Origin: J027 sp965215855
GTDB lineage: Bacteria; Chloroflexota; Anaerolineae; Aggregatilineales; J027
DNA length: 64,000 nucleotides
NCBI GenBank assembly: GCA_965215855.1
Contig: CBDCER010000002.1
Coordinates: 248,001-312,000, forward strand
Direction of reading: 5' to 3'
Made by a program: the position numbers and the translations under genes. The stretch's first letter is position 1; each line of letters starts with the position of its first letter. This document shows positions 8,837-18,900 of the stretch, piece after piece. The notes beneath the pieces were generated by a model, which saw nothing but the letters and a program-made list of their open reading frames with translations, was not told the origin of the DNA and did no database searches.

Positions 8837-9598
8837 TTAGCTCTCTTCGAGTGCGGCGATGGTTTCTTCGCTCAGATTCAGGTTGCTGGAGACGTTCTGG
8901 ACATCGTCCAGTGCTTCCAGTTTTTCGATTAAGCGGAACACCTGCACAGCCTTATCGGATTCGGTATCAATTTCATTTTGGGGAACCCAACTCAGTTTGC
9001 TGTCTTCGATCTGGAAACCTGATTCCTCAAGTGCGGATTCGACATTATGCAGGTCGCTGCGGGCTGTGTAGACGACGATGATGCCTTCTTCGGCAATGAC
9101 GTCTTCGGCGCCAGCATCGGCAGCCGTCAGAAAAACCTCATCAAAATCAGCCGCCTCGCTATCAAGTTCGATGTAGCCTTTTTGGTCGAATTGCCAGAGA
9201 ACAGCACCCGTGTTTGCCAAAGAACCATTGGCACGATTGAAGGCATGCTTGACTTCGGCCAGGGTACGGTTGCGATTATCGGTCAGGGCGTCAACGATAA
9301 TTGCTATGCCACCGGGGGCATACCCCTCGTAGGTGATTTCCTCGAAGGCTGCGCCGTCTGCACCAATGCCAGCGCCTTTGTTAATAGCACGCTCAATGTT
9401 ATCTTTGGGCATATTGGCAGCTTTGGCTTTATCAATCGCCAGACGCAGGCGTGGATTAGAATTGGGATCAGTGACTTTGCCGCCATCGCGCACCGCCGTC
9501 ACGATTTCGCGCACGATGCGGGTGAAGATTTTGCCGCGCTTGGCGTCTTCAGCGCCCTTTTTGCGCTTGATAGTTGACCATTTACTATGACCGGACAT
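8837..9598 (-). CDS. YebC/PmpR-family protein
   Basis: A 253-residue member of the YebC family, recognised by the N-terminal signature MSGHSKWSTIKRKKG and the downstream AKAANMPKDNIERAI and YEGYAPGG segments. Family members have been described as DNA-binding regulators and, more recently, as factors that relieve ribosome stalling at proline-rich stretches. Such a role would fit the EF-P gene elsewhere in the window, but this is inference. First gene of the ruv operon; a sigma-70-like promoter is about 40 bases upstream. Confidence 0.93.
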   Translation of the reverse strand: MSGHSKWSTIKRKKGAEDAKRGKIFTRIVREIVTAVRDGGKVTDPNSNPRLRLAIDKAKAANMPKDNIERAINKGAGIGADGAAFEEITYEGYAPGGIAIIVDALTDNRNRTLAEVKHAFNRANGSLANTGAVLWQFDQKGYIELDSEAADFDEVFLTAADAGAEDVIAEEGIIVVYTARSDLHNVESALEESGFQIEDSKLSWVPQNEIDTESDKAVQVFRLIEKLEALDDVQNVSSNLNLSEETIAALEES

Positions 9599-9639
9599 GC
9601 CATAACCTTTCCACCACGATAGATTCCTATTCTGTCAGA

Positions 9640-9667
9640 ATTATACCAGCCGCCGGAAAATCCTCAA
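9640..9667 (-). promoter_or_regulatory. Probable sigma-70-type promoter of the yebC-ruvCA operon
   Basis: Read on the minus strand, TTGAGG and a perfect TATAAT are separated by 16 bases, about 40 bases upstream of the yebC start. This is one of the cleanest promoter matches in the window. Confidence 0.6.
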
Positions 9668-9680
9668 GAAAAGCACAATG

Positions 9681-11444
9681 TCAGTTGCGCCCCCAGTTAT
9701 CGAAAGGACGGCAATTGTCAGGTGCGTCATAGCAAGCAACACCACTAATGGGAATGCCGCGTTCGTCAAAACGGTTGGTATTGATGTCAGCCAGGCTAAT
9801 TTCGTAACCTGGCAGGGGCATCACACACGCAGCCCCTCCTTGTGGATTGACGGGGGGGCGGATTTGCGTCAGGGGTTGGGCGGGATTGAAGTAATTGTAG
9901 ACAATACGATTGGCATCACTAATCATGCTCCATTTGTTGATGTCAGTCAGACCATTGCCAGCGCCGCCACGCTCCCAGACAAACATCACGAAAATATAAT
10001 CACCACCTGGGGTGAACATAATCCCCGCATCGCCGAAGGTATCATCGGCATAACCGACTTTGTGAGCCGTGGTGACCACGTCTTCGGGAACGCCTAATTC
10101 TGACATATGGATGAAATGCGTGCCCTGGAGCAACTGGAGCATCTGGAGACACTCGGTCTGGGTAATTTCCTCAGGGAAAATAGTGCGAAGGCCGCTGCCA
10201 TAAAAGGCACAATCGTAAATCTGCATGAGCATAGTGCCTAGATCTGCCGCTGTTGCCTGATTGAACGGATCAGGGGTGGTTGCAATAGATGTATCGGCTG
10301 GAATGCGCGTAGCACCGGGGCAAGGCGTGACATCAACCGAAGTATAGTAACCAACTGGGATCGTACCCGTGCCCTCCTGCCCAATCCAGAGGCGGCTGAT
10401 TATTTTGGTATTAACGGCCCCGGCCTGGCACATGGTGTCGTTCACATTGCGAATGCCAGCCACAAACCAGCCATCGGAATCGCTAGCTTCCATGAGTGTG
10501 TTTGCAGAACCATTGTCGGAGCAAATGACGGCGTTCGCCAGAGAGTATCTGACATCGGGTGGCGGTTCCGAAATAGAATGCCGAAAGTAGTTGATAATAA
10601 TGCCGATTTTGATGGTGCTGGTGGCATCGTGCGGTAGGTTTTCAAAGATACCAATTTCTTCACCAGTTTGCAGATCAAGCACAAAGATAGAAACGGCGGA
10701 TTCAGGACCATCGTAGAAAATGCGGCCATCGGAGGCCAAATATTGCAAGAGGGCTTCTTCGAGCGCATCCATTGTGGGCGGCTGGCCTTCGGTGTAGACA
10801 AGAGGCAAATCCACTACGCGCTGTTCGGGATCCAGTTCAAACAAGGCACGTTCGATGAGCGGCATGGCGGCGTTAATATCCAATTCGGTACGGCTGCCAC
10901 TGCCACGAAAGACGTAGGTTCCGGCATCGTAGGTGCTGCTGCTGCCACTGAGGGTGTTATAGCGCAGCGCGAGATCTTCCAAATAGCGGCGCAATTCAGC
11001 CGGATCAAAATTGGCGCTGAGGGGAACATCGACTGCCTGCGAGCCACTACGCCACAGATGTTTCCAGAAACCACCCCAAAAATCGCTTTCAATCTGGTTG
11101 GTGGCGGCAGCCTGCATGGCATCGGTATCCAGGCGGAAGCCAACATCTGGAGGCATCAGCAGAACGGGGCTGCCGTCGTAGTAGAGCAGCACGGGCTGTT
11201 CGACATAGACCAACTCAAGATTTTGCAGTCGGTCAGCTTCGTTCAAGCCGCCGACCTGAACACCGCCGATGGTGACATCATCGCCAAAGGTAGCATTGGT
11301 GTTGTTGTAGAGGTCACTATAGCTGACCAGCTCACTGGCGACGATGACTGCACTGATGAGCAACATAAAACCAGACAGGACAATTAGAATCGGAAAACTG
11401 CGCTGGCTGGACTGGGTGCGAAAGTCATCCAGTTTGACATACAT
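9681..11444 (-). CDS. Secreted or anchored beta-lactamase-fold serine hydrolase with PG-binding-like domain
   Basis: A 587-residue protein with one N-terminal transmembrane anchor (about residues 18-40). Residues about 55-240 resemble the YoaR/VanW-type peptidoglycan-binding domain (GVQVGGLNEAD, PPDVGFRLD). The C-terminal domain has the class A serine beta-lactamase/penicillin-binding protein triad: SxxK with Ser276/Lys279 (STIK), SDN at 309-311, and HKVG at 461-464 in place of KTG. The extra Cys residues suggest disulfides outside the cell. It may be a cell-wall-directed hydrolase rather than a drug-resistance enzyme; substrate unknown. It follows the Nudix gene by 5 bases, so the two are likely co-transcribed. 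Confidence 0.75.
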   Translation of the reverse strand: MYVKLDDFRTQSSQRSFPILIVLSGFMLLISAVIVASELVSYSDLYNNTNATFGDDVTIGGVQVGGLNEADRLQNLELVYVEQPVLLYYDGSPVLLMPPDVGFRLDTDAMQAAATNQIESDFWGGFWKHLWRSGSQAVDVPLSANFDPAELRRYLEDLALRYNTLSGSSSTYDAGTYVFRGSGSRTELDINAAMPLIERALFELDPEQRVVDLPLVYTEGQPPTMDALEEALLQYLASDGRIFYDGPESAVSIFVLDLQTGEEIGIFENLPHDATSTIKIGIIINYFRHSISEPPPDVRYSLANAVICSDNGSANTLMEASDSDGWFVAGIRNVNDTMCQAGAVNTKIISRLWIGQEGTGTIPVGYYTSVDVTPCPGATRIPADTSIATTPDPFNQATAADLGTMLMQIYDCAFYGSGLRTIFPEEITQTECLQMLQLLQGTHFIHMSELGVPEDVVTTAHKVGYADDTFGDAGIMFTPGGDYIFVMFVWERGGAGNGLTDINKWSMISDANRIVYNYFNPAQPLTQIRPPVNPQGGAACVMPLPGYEISLADINTNRFDERGIPISGVACYDAPDNCRPFDNWGRN

Positions 11445-11449
11445 CTGCG

Positions 11450-11995
11450 TTACCTCCTGGTTGACTCGTCCTGATATTGCTGGGATTGACGATAACGAGT
11501 GATGGCAACATCAATAACGTGAATATGCTCTGGCAACAGAGGGGGAAGATTGTCACGACTGGCCCATTGGTAGTTCAGTAATTCGCTGGAAAGTCGGATG
11601 GTGTCGGGTTGGATAACAATCTGGCTCTCGACGGCGAAAGCCATATCGACATGGTTGGGCCATTTTCTGGACCATATTTCGAGTGGGTAGATAACTTTGA
11701 CCGTCAGATCGGTTTCTTCGTGAAACTCACGTTCGACGGCACGTTGGGGTAGTTCGCCACGCCCGACCCAACCGCCAGGCAATCCCCATGGATAGCTGGG
11801 ATGAAACACATGCTCGACCAGTAGTACACGTTCTTGCTCATCCAACAAAACGCCGACAGCCCCAACTGTGAATCGACCTTGTAAACGCCGGTAGAGTCGT
11901 TGAATGAAACGGGCCAGGCGCGGTCTACCGCGTGATATGCGTGAGATGTAGCGGATTCCGCGTTCTTTTAGCGTTTGGTCTGGGTGGTGCGGCAA
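11450..11995 (-). CDS. Nudix hydrolase
   Basis: A 181-residue Nudix-fold pyrophosphohydrolase. The Nudix box reads GWVGRGELPQRAVEREFHEE, matching GX5EX7REUXEE, with Asp instead of Gly near its end. A basic N-terminal extension of about 35 residues precedes the fold. The start is a TTG at 11995, supported by a strong GGAGGG five bases upstream; no ATG lies nearby in frame. Substrate cannot be inferred. It precedes the beta-lactamase-fold gene by 5 bases. Confidence 0.85.
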   Translation of the reverse strand: MPHHPDQTLKERGIRYISRISRGRPRLARFIQRLYRRLQGRFTVGAVGVLLDEQERVLLVEHVFHPSYPWGLPGGWVGRGELPQRAVEREFHEETDLTVKVIYPLEIWSRKWPNHVDMAFAVESQIVIQPDTIRLSSELLNYQWASRDNLPPLLPEHIHVIDVAITRYRQSQQYQDESTRR

Positions 11996-12048
11996 TTTGT
12001 CCCTCCGAATAAACTCGTTTTGAGTCTAACGGAGATGATAGTCGATTT

Positions 12049-15000
12049 CTACGGTGATTTCTCAGCAGCTTCCTGACCAACGGCAGCGGCAATTTGCGGG
12101 AGTTCGGTTGGTAGCACGAACTGGAACGTGTTGCCTACACCTGGATCGGTTTCCAGCCAGATCTTGCCGCCATGAGCCTCAATCAGTGCTTTGGTGATGG
12201 ACATGCCAACACCCGTATCGCCAATACCGATAATCAGAGGATTATCAGCACGATAGAGACGGCTGAAGACACGTTTGGCATCTTCCGGGCTGACACCGCC
12301 CCCGTGATCGCTGATGGCAACGTAGATCACCTCTTGGGAATCGTTATCGGCAACCAGGGAATAATCACGTTCGTAACGAGCTTTGACCTGGACTGTACCA
12401 TCTGTCGGCGAGACCAGATAGGCATTTTGCATCAGATGGCTGAATATCTGGCGGAGCGCCTCAACATCCGCCTGAGCATACAAGTAATCATCGGGGATGT
12501 CCATATCAAGGACAATACCTTTTTCACTGAATTTATAGCGACTGGCAGTGATCGCGTCGTCAATGATGTCTACCAGATTAATTTTCTGGGGTTGTAGCTT
12601 CAGATCACCACTGTCTAAAGCCACGACCTGCACCAGTTCTTCGATTAATTGGGAAAGCCGGTCTACATTAGCTTTGACACGAGTCAACAGTTTACGTTGG
12701 AGAGCGCCGAGGATGCCGACTGATTCATTGAGAATGGTATCGGTGTAGCCCATTACGACGGATAACGGCGACCGAAGTTCCTGCGCCAGGGACATGATGA
12801 CCTCAATATCAACTGCCAGAGGAAGCGAGGCGGGATCAGCTTCGGCAGCATGGCGCATATGATTGAGCTGACGCTGGAGGGACTCGGCCCGTTGTTGTAC
12901 GTTGAGTAATTCGACTTCGAGGCGGGCGCGTTCCTGGGTGAGCGAGTCGATCATGCTGGTTAAAGTCCCAACGCCCTCGCTGCCAAGTTCTTCCAGACGG
13001 TCGCGGTCGCCTTCGGCACGGGCCAGCAAGGTATCACGCTCGGTCTGGAGGCTGGCGAGTTCGGCTGTCAGCTTATCATGATCGGCGCTGAGTTGATTGC
13101 GTTCTCCAGCGAGTTGCTGACGGTCCTGGTTGGCGCGGTTGAGTAACTCAATGGTTTCGTCTAATTCCATTTTGAGCGAATCGTTGTGGGCCAACATGCG
13201 GGCACGTTCGCCATACCATTCTTCACGCTCTCTCTCCAACGCTTCGTGTCCAGCCCTGATACTATCGCGATTTTTGCTGAAGGCTTCACGGTCGGCCAAG
13301 AGGCGGGCGACTTCTTCTTCAAGAGCCTGGAGTTGGGCATCGCGCTCGGCTTCACGGTTAATGGCATCTTCGAGTTTCTGGCGCTCCTTCAGCAATACTT
13401 CGCGGTCGCGGGCAGCACGCTCGAACTGATTTTTGAACTGAGTGCGCTCTTCTGTCAGACGGGCAATCTGTTGGGTCAGACCCTGAACACCGCCTTCAAT
13501 GCCTAAAGCCTCCAATTGAAGCCGGGTTTCATGGAGTTGGGCAGCGACATCGTCGCGTTCTCCGGCTATCTGGGCTTTTTGCTCGCTCACAGTCTCCAGG
13601 AGTTCATGCAATTGCTGGGTAACAGGAGCTGTGCTGCCAGCACGGATTTCAGTCAGTTGGTGTTCGAGGCGTTCTTTCTGAGCCTTCAGATCACTAATTT
13701 CGCGTTTCATGGTGTCGATGACAGACTCGTAAACATCAGCCGCGCCATCATCAGCCGTTGCACCGGCCAGGGTGGCCTGGGCTTCCTTCAAGGCTTCGAC
13801 GAGTTGACGACGCTCGTTCTGGAGCAAAAGCTGTTCTTGAGAAATGGTCTCAATACGTTGGGTGATGCTGGTAGCTTCATCATCGTCGCCCAGGATGTCG
13901 CCGATGCGGTTCCGTTCGCTCGCCAGGTCTTGTTGCAGCGCTTTGACCTGGGCATTGAGTTGGTCAATCTCATTCTGGGCCATCTCCAGGCTTTCTTGCA
14001 TTTCGCGGCGGAGAGCGATTGTGCCAGTATTTTCAATAAAGTCTTCGGTGCTTTCCGAAGCACTCACAATTTCGAGGATAGCACGTTCTTCAGCCTGAAT
14101 GCGATTGATGAGGGCGGTACGGCTGATGACCAACAGACGGGCAGCAATGGGGCCAATCGATTCAAGCAGGCGCAGTTCCTCAGTGCGGAGTTTGCGGCGG
14201 GTAAACGGCTGGCCGACAATAAGAACGCCAACGACCTTGCCATGGCGGGTGAGCGGTTGTAGGTAAGTCGGGCCTGTCTGGGTGATGTCGAGACGGGTGT
14301 AGAGATCGAGCAGTTCAATGCCATGCTGTTCGATGTCCAGTTCACGCATACGTTTGGTCTCAATGGCGTTGATGAGGGTGGGTTGCTCGGCCAGATTGAG
14401 CGAAACCCCGGTCATGGCTTGATGTTGAGCATGGTTATAAGCAGCCAGAATATCGGCCCAATTGGCATCCTCATAAGCAAAAATCGCGGCAATATCAGCT
14501 TTAAGGATGCCCCCAACGGCCATCACAATCTGAGAAGATATGGCTTCGGTCTCTTCTTTATCGAGCATAATGCCCAGGGCTTTGAGCAACTCCATCGCCG
14601 TATTGCGCCCCCCCAAGGACGATGTGCCGGCAGTGACGGCGGTGACAGGGTGGATTTCTTCAGTGATTGACTGCGATTGGTCAACAGGTATGGCTTTGAG
14701 GGGTTTGGAAATGGTTTCGGCATAGCTGGCAACTTCGTCGAAGGCACTGGTCATCCGGTCCATCACCAACCGGTAGACCAATACAAGGACCAGGGCGCTA
14801 CCGGTGATATGGGACCAACGGACGGCTCCGGCAGCATCGCCAGTGAGTTCCTCGTTGACGAGTTCTGTCAATGTGTAGGCGTGTCCAGCGATAATGAGGA
14901 GGAAGAACAGAAGTTTGAGGGGGATATCGGCGACATGATTGTAGCGCACGATCAACAATAGAATGCTGAGGCCCGCCAAGAGGAGAGGAATGAAAGTCCA

Positions 15001-15456
15001 GGAAATCGCAAAATCTTGCGTGTTGAAATCCTGATCCGGATTCCATTCTTGCAGGGTGTAAGCAAATCCGCCGATGAGAATAAGTGTCAGGAAAAGAGCG
15101 AATAGCCATGCACCTCTGGCTTTGCCTTCATGTTCAGCCGTCAACAAACCCCAACTGAGGAAAACCAGCACTATAGCATTGACCATGCGCTCCAGCGGTG
15201 GGATGAGGTTGGTTGAATCGTCGGCAGCTACTTCGTATAATGCGCCACTCATCAAAGCGAGCCAGGCCAATTCGGCCATGACTAGGGCCACAACGTAGCG
15301 CCCGGCAGCCAGTTCGGTTTCCGAGCGGCGGTGTTGATCGAGGGCCATCAGGAGCGCGGCCTGATATGATACGAAGATGGCGATGAAGTAGAGCAATTCG
15401 CCAGTTGAATCCACAAATAGGTTGAAAAAATCCTGGGTCGTTTCCAACGTGTGCAT
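12049..15456 (-). CDS. Membrane GAF/coiled-coil sensor with histidine kinase-like domain lacking the His
   Basis: A 1135-residue protein. It begins with about seven transmembrane helices (residues ~15-235), then a GAF-like domain (~295-445) and a long coiled coil (~465-870) full of heptad-like Glu/Leu/Arg repeats. The end is a HisKA/ATPase module. In the HisKA motif the histidine is replaced: LAQELRSPLSVVMGY has Gln892 where SHELRTPL kinases have the phospho-accepting His (codon CAG at 12781-12783). The ATPase domain keeps Asn in LMQNAYLVSP, SDHGGGVSP and GDTGVGMSITKAL. It may bind ATP without canonical autophosphorylation. Two MITE-like repeats occupy the DNA just upstream of its start. Confidence 0.82.
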   Translation of the reverse strand: MHTLETTQDFFNLFVDSTGELLYFIAIFVSYQAALLMALDQHRRSETELAAGRYVVALVMAELAWLALMSGALYEVAADDSTNLIPPLERMVNAIVLVFLSWGLLTAEHEGKARGAWLFALFLTLILIGGFAYTLQEWNPDQDFNTQDFAISWTFIPLLLAGLSILLLIVRYNHVADIPLKLLFFLLIIAGHAYTLTELVNEELTGDAAGAVRWSHITGSALVLVLVYRLVMDRMTSAFDEVASYAETISKPLKAIPVDQSQSITEEIHPVTAVTAGTSSLGGRNTAMELLKALGIMLDKEETEAISSQIVMAVGGILKADIAAIFAYEDANWADILAAYNHAQHQAMTGVSLNLAEQPTLINAIETKRMRELDIEQHGIELLDLYTRLDITQTGPTYLQPLTRHGKVVGVLIVGQPFTRRKLRTEELRLLESIGPIAARLLVISRTALINRIQAEERAILEIVSASESTEDFIENTGTIALRREMQESLEMAQNEIDQLNAQVKALQQDLASERNRIGDILGDDDEATSITQRIETISQEQLLLQNERRQLVEALKEAQATLAGATADDGAADVYESVIDTMKREISDLKAQKERLEHQLTEIRAGSTAPVTQQLHELLETVSEQKAQIAGERDDVAAQLHETRLQLEALGIEGGVQGLTQQIARLTEERTQFKNQFERAARDREVLLKERQKLEDAINREAERDAQLQALEEEVARLLADREAFSKNRDSIRAGHEALEREREEWYGERARMLAHNDSLKMELDETIELLNRANQDRQQLAGERNQLSADHDKLTAELASLQTERDTLLARAEGDRDRLEELGSEGVGTLTSMIDSLTQERARLEVELLNVQQRAESLQRQLNHMRHAAEADPASLPLAVDIEVIMSLAQELRSPLSVVMGYTDTILNESVGILGALQRKLLTRVKANVDRLSQLIEELVQVVALDSGDLKLQPQKINLVDIIDDAITASRYKFSEKGIVLDMDIPDDYLYAQADVEALRQIFSHLMQNAYLVSPTDGTVQVKARYERDYSLVADNDSQEVIYVAISDHGGGVSPEDAKRVFSRLYRADNPLIIGIGDTGVGMSITKALIEAHGGKIWLETDPGVGNTFQFVLPTELPQIAAAVGQEAAEKSP

Positions 15457-15524
15457 CCTTCAACTTCCGTTGGGATTGATTATAGCACAAATGGTCTGTG
15501 GGGCTGATGTAAGTGTAGTATTTG

Positions 15525-15730
15525 TAGGGCAATCGCATATCAAACCTTAATTCTCGAACAATGAGCCATTATGACCTTCAAAATCCCCAATAATCGAACC
15601 GAATTTGCAGCTTTGACATTGAGTGTTGCGCTGAATACCCGATAACCTTATCGGATGCATAGATCAAATGAGGTCAAGAGGGTTCAATAAGGCCCATTTT
15701 TCCATTAAGAAAGCATATGCGATTGCCCTA
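15525..15730. mobile_element. MITE-like element, copy 1 (206 bp)
   Basis: A non-coding element bounded by perfect 16-bp terminal inverted repeats: TAGGGCAATCGCATAT at 15525-15540 and its reverse complement at 15715-15730. Inside is a smaller perfect hairpin, CCGATAA-CC-TTATCGG at 15639-15654. No reading frame of useful length is present, so it would need a transposase supplied in trans. A 9-bp duplication suggests an IS family with 9-bp target duplications, but I cannot name the parent. The whole unit is repeated base for base immediately downstream. Confidence 0.85.
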
Positions 15731-15739
15731 TAGTATTTG

Positions 15740-15945
15740 TAGGGCAATCGCATATCAAACCTTAATTCTCGAACAATGAGCCATTATGACCTTCAAAATC
15801 CCCAATAATCGAACCGAATTTGCAGCTTTGACATTGAGTGTTGCGCTGAATACCCGATAACCTTATCGGATGCATAGATCAAATGAGGTCAAGAGGGTTC
15901 AATAAGGCCCATTTTTCCATTAAGAAAGCATATGCGATTGCCCTA
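15740..15945. mobile_element. MITE-like element, copy 2 (206 bp)
   Basis: Identical by eye to copy 1 over all 206 bases, with the same 16-bp terminal inverted repeats (15740-15755 and 15930-15945) and the same internal hairpin. The period from copy to copy is 215 bases: element plus one 9-bp flank. It ends 18 bases before the stop codon of the adjacent phosphatase gene. Lack of any difference implies a recent duplication or gene conversion. Confidence 0.85.
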
Positions 15946-15963
15946 TAGTATTTGGAGCAGATT

Positions 15964-18900
15964 CTATTCCGGTTGAACATTATCTAATTTGCGCTTGAGG
16001 GCAAAGAGTGTCAAATCGTCGAAGGCGGGTTGCCCGGCAGTGAACATATCCACCGCCGCCACGATTTTGTCAACGAGCGTGGTGGCGTCGTGGTTTCGCA
16101 GGCGCATGGCGTTGATGTACAAGTCGGCTTCGCCAAACTCGGCCATATCTTCGCGGCGAGCTTCGGTCAGGCCATCGGTATAGGCAAACAGGATATCGCC
16201 ATGCTGTAAGCTGATGGTGGCTTCGTTGAGTCTGATGTTCTCGATAATACCGAGTGCCATCCCTTTCAGGCGCAATTCGTGAAATTGTCCATCCTGTCGG
16301 ATCAGCAGAGGTGGATTATGGCCGCCGCTGGAGTATGCAAGTGTGCCGGTGTTGGTATCCAGAATACCGTACCAGCCAGTGACAAATAGCTCGCTACGGT
16401 TGCTCTGCATAATGAGCTTGTTGACCAGTCGCAGGGTTTCCTCTGGGCCACGTTTGGTGGAGGCAACAGCGCGAATAACCGTGTTGCAGATGGTCATGAA
16501 CATGGCAGCGTGAACGCCCTTATCCGACACATCGGCGATGATGAAGGCATATTTGTCGTTACTGAGAGGGATAAAGTCGTAAAAATCGCCACCGACCAAC
16601 CGCGCCGGACGATAATAGGCAGCGATGTCCCAGCCATCAATGTTCGGCGGATTCTCTGGTAATAGGCTGAGTTGAATATTACGAGCGAGTTCCATTTCGC
16701 GCTCGAAGCTGCGGATGGCGACAGCTTCTTCCTGCAATTGAGCGGTCTGAATAGCGAGGGCGCACTGATCAGCAATGCCGGTAAGGATACTCACACGGCG
16801 TTGGTCGCTGGCTTCGTCCTGGCTAACATGATCGACCAACATGGCTCCAACCAGTCGGCCTTGCGCCAAGAGTGGAAGCGCCTGGATATTGCTGGCTGTG
16901 AAAAGGGGGCGCAATGATTCGGGGAAGGGAATCTCGCGGGTGTCGCTGGTGATGGCGCACTGATCGGCAACTAGCTGGGCGAAGAAGAGACTATCGGCTG
17001 GGCGGAACTTCTTAAGGGCAAACTCCGACTCAACATCGGAATCCAATCCGGCAGATTTTAGGCCATAAAAATGTTCGGCTACTGGGTTCCATTGCAGAAT
17101 ACAGCATTGAGTCACACCGGTGAGCAAAGTTGTGTAGCGGACGATGGTTTCCAGGGTGTTTGCCAGATCAAACTGGCTATTGACGGCCTCGGCAACCTGC
17201 AAAATAACGGTCGTGATCCATTGTTCCTCTTGTTGGGCGGTGTAAAGCTGGGCGCGATCAATGGCGACGGCAGCTTGATTGGCAATACCGGAGGCAAGTT
17301 CGATCTTGCGGGTGGTCAGGGGCGGATCACCCTCGCGCTGGCCGATGACTAGCATACCGAAAACTTCACCTTTGGCAAACAAGGGTAGCAAAACCGATTG
17401 TAGGAAATTGATGGAAACGGGTTTATTAGGTGGTCCCTGTTTGCCGTCGAGCATTATCGGGCGGCCAACTTCGATGAGTTCTTGGAGTGGCGACCATTCA
17501 GCGATTTCGAGCTGATAGTCCATCATTTGTTCGGCAACTGTGTCGGCAATACCAGCCATCTCGGCTAGGCGAAAGATCATTTCCTCGCGCAGGAACACAG
17601 CACACCATTCTACACCCGCCAGCAGAGGTGTGATGCGAGCCACTGTCTGCAACACATCGTCGGTAGTGGTGGCCTGACCAGTGGCTTCGGCGACCTGGAG
17701 CAGCGCAGTGGAAACCCAGGCCTCTTCTTTCTGGGCCATGTAGAGCTGGGCGTTCATGATAGCGACGGCAGCCTGGTTGGCAAAGGTGGTGATGATTTCG
17801 GTCTCTTCAGTTGTGAAGGGATAGCCGCCAACACGCTTGATTGCCAGATGACCGATGCACTGGTTACTGATACTCAGCGAAACGGATAGGCGATCTTCTT
17901 CGGCGTCTGCCTCGTTCTCGTCGTCTGATTGGGCGAGAGTCGCCAAGACGCGGTCGATACTGTCCTCGAAGCTTTCGTCATCGGGGAAGGTCTCGCCCCA
18001 GACCTGCTCCTCAGCGGTGATGCCGTGAACGGCACTAACCGTGTAGAGGCTATCTTCCAGCAATAGAATCATAGCCGAGGTGTAATGCACCACCCGCTCC
18101 AAGCCGAGCAGGATTTCCTTCAGCACACTTTCTAGATCGAGCGACGAAGCGAGGACGGTGCTGACTTCGCGCAGGGTTTCGGCCAGGATGCGACGGCGCA
18201 TCTCGTTGCCAATGAGACGAGCGTTGCGAAGGGCGACGGCAATCGTATCGGCCAATGCCTGCAACAATACCAAATCTTCCTGTCCAAAGGCATCGGCTTT
18301 AGGGCTTTGAATATCCAGCACCCCCAGCGTATGATGCGCCATCTGGATGGGCACAGCCATTTCGCTATAGGTATCTTCCAGACCTGAGCCAAAGGTGTAG
18401 CGTTCATCTTGGTGAACGTTGCCGGAAACCAATGGGCGGCCATGCCTGGCAACCCAGGGAATGAAGCCGCTATCGGTGAGGCGATAGGTCAGGTTATCCG
18501 CCATCCAAGTTTTGGTGTGTGTGCCACTGCCCGCACGAAAAATCACTCGCTCTTTTCCATCGTTGATGAAGAGATGAACCCGATCATAACCGAAGTAGTC
18601 ATCAATCAAATCGACGACTTCGTCAAGTAACTGGGTTGTATCTAGAATGGAAACAACAGCGCGGGCGGCATCTATTAAGGCATTCAGTCGTTCGCTTTGC
18701 TTGCGTTCCTGGTCGTAGGTGCGTGATTCTTGGAAGGCCAGAGCCAATTGCTGCGCCAACGCGTTCATGGTGAACACATCTTCTCGGTCAAAGGCATCTA
18801 GACGGTTGCTCTGAATATCCAACACGCCTAACACCTGATCCTCGAAGATGAGCGGAATAACCATCTCACTGCGGGTCGCTTCTAGTCCTGCTGAACGCAG

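Larger units (their letters stand above)
15516..15954. repeat. Three copies of a 9-bp direct repeat flanking two MITE copies
   Basis: The sequence TAGTATTTG occurs exactly at 15516-15524, 15731-15739 and 15946-15954, framing each of the two inverted-repeat elements. This is the expected look of a 9-bp target-site duplication made on insertion, with an extra copy created when the element plus one flank was duplicated. The 507-base stretch between the two signalling genes holds this array and no gene that I can support. Confidence 0.85.
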
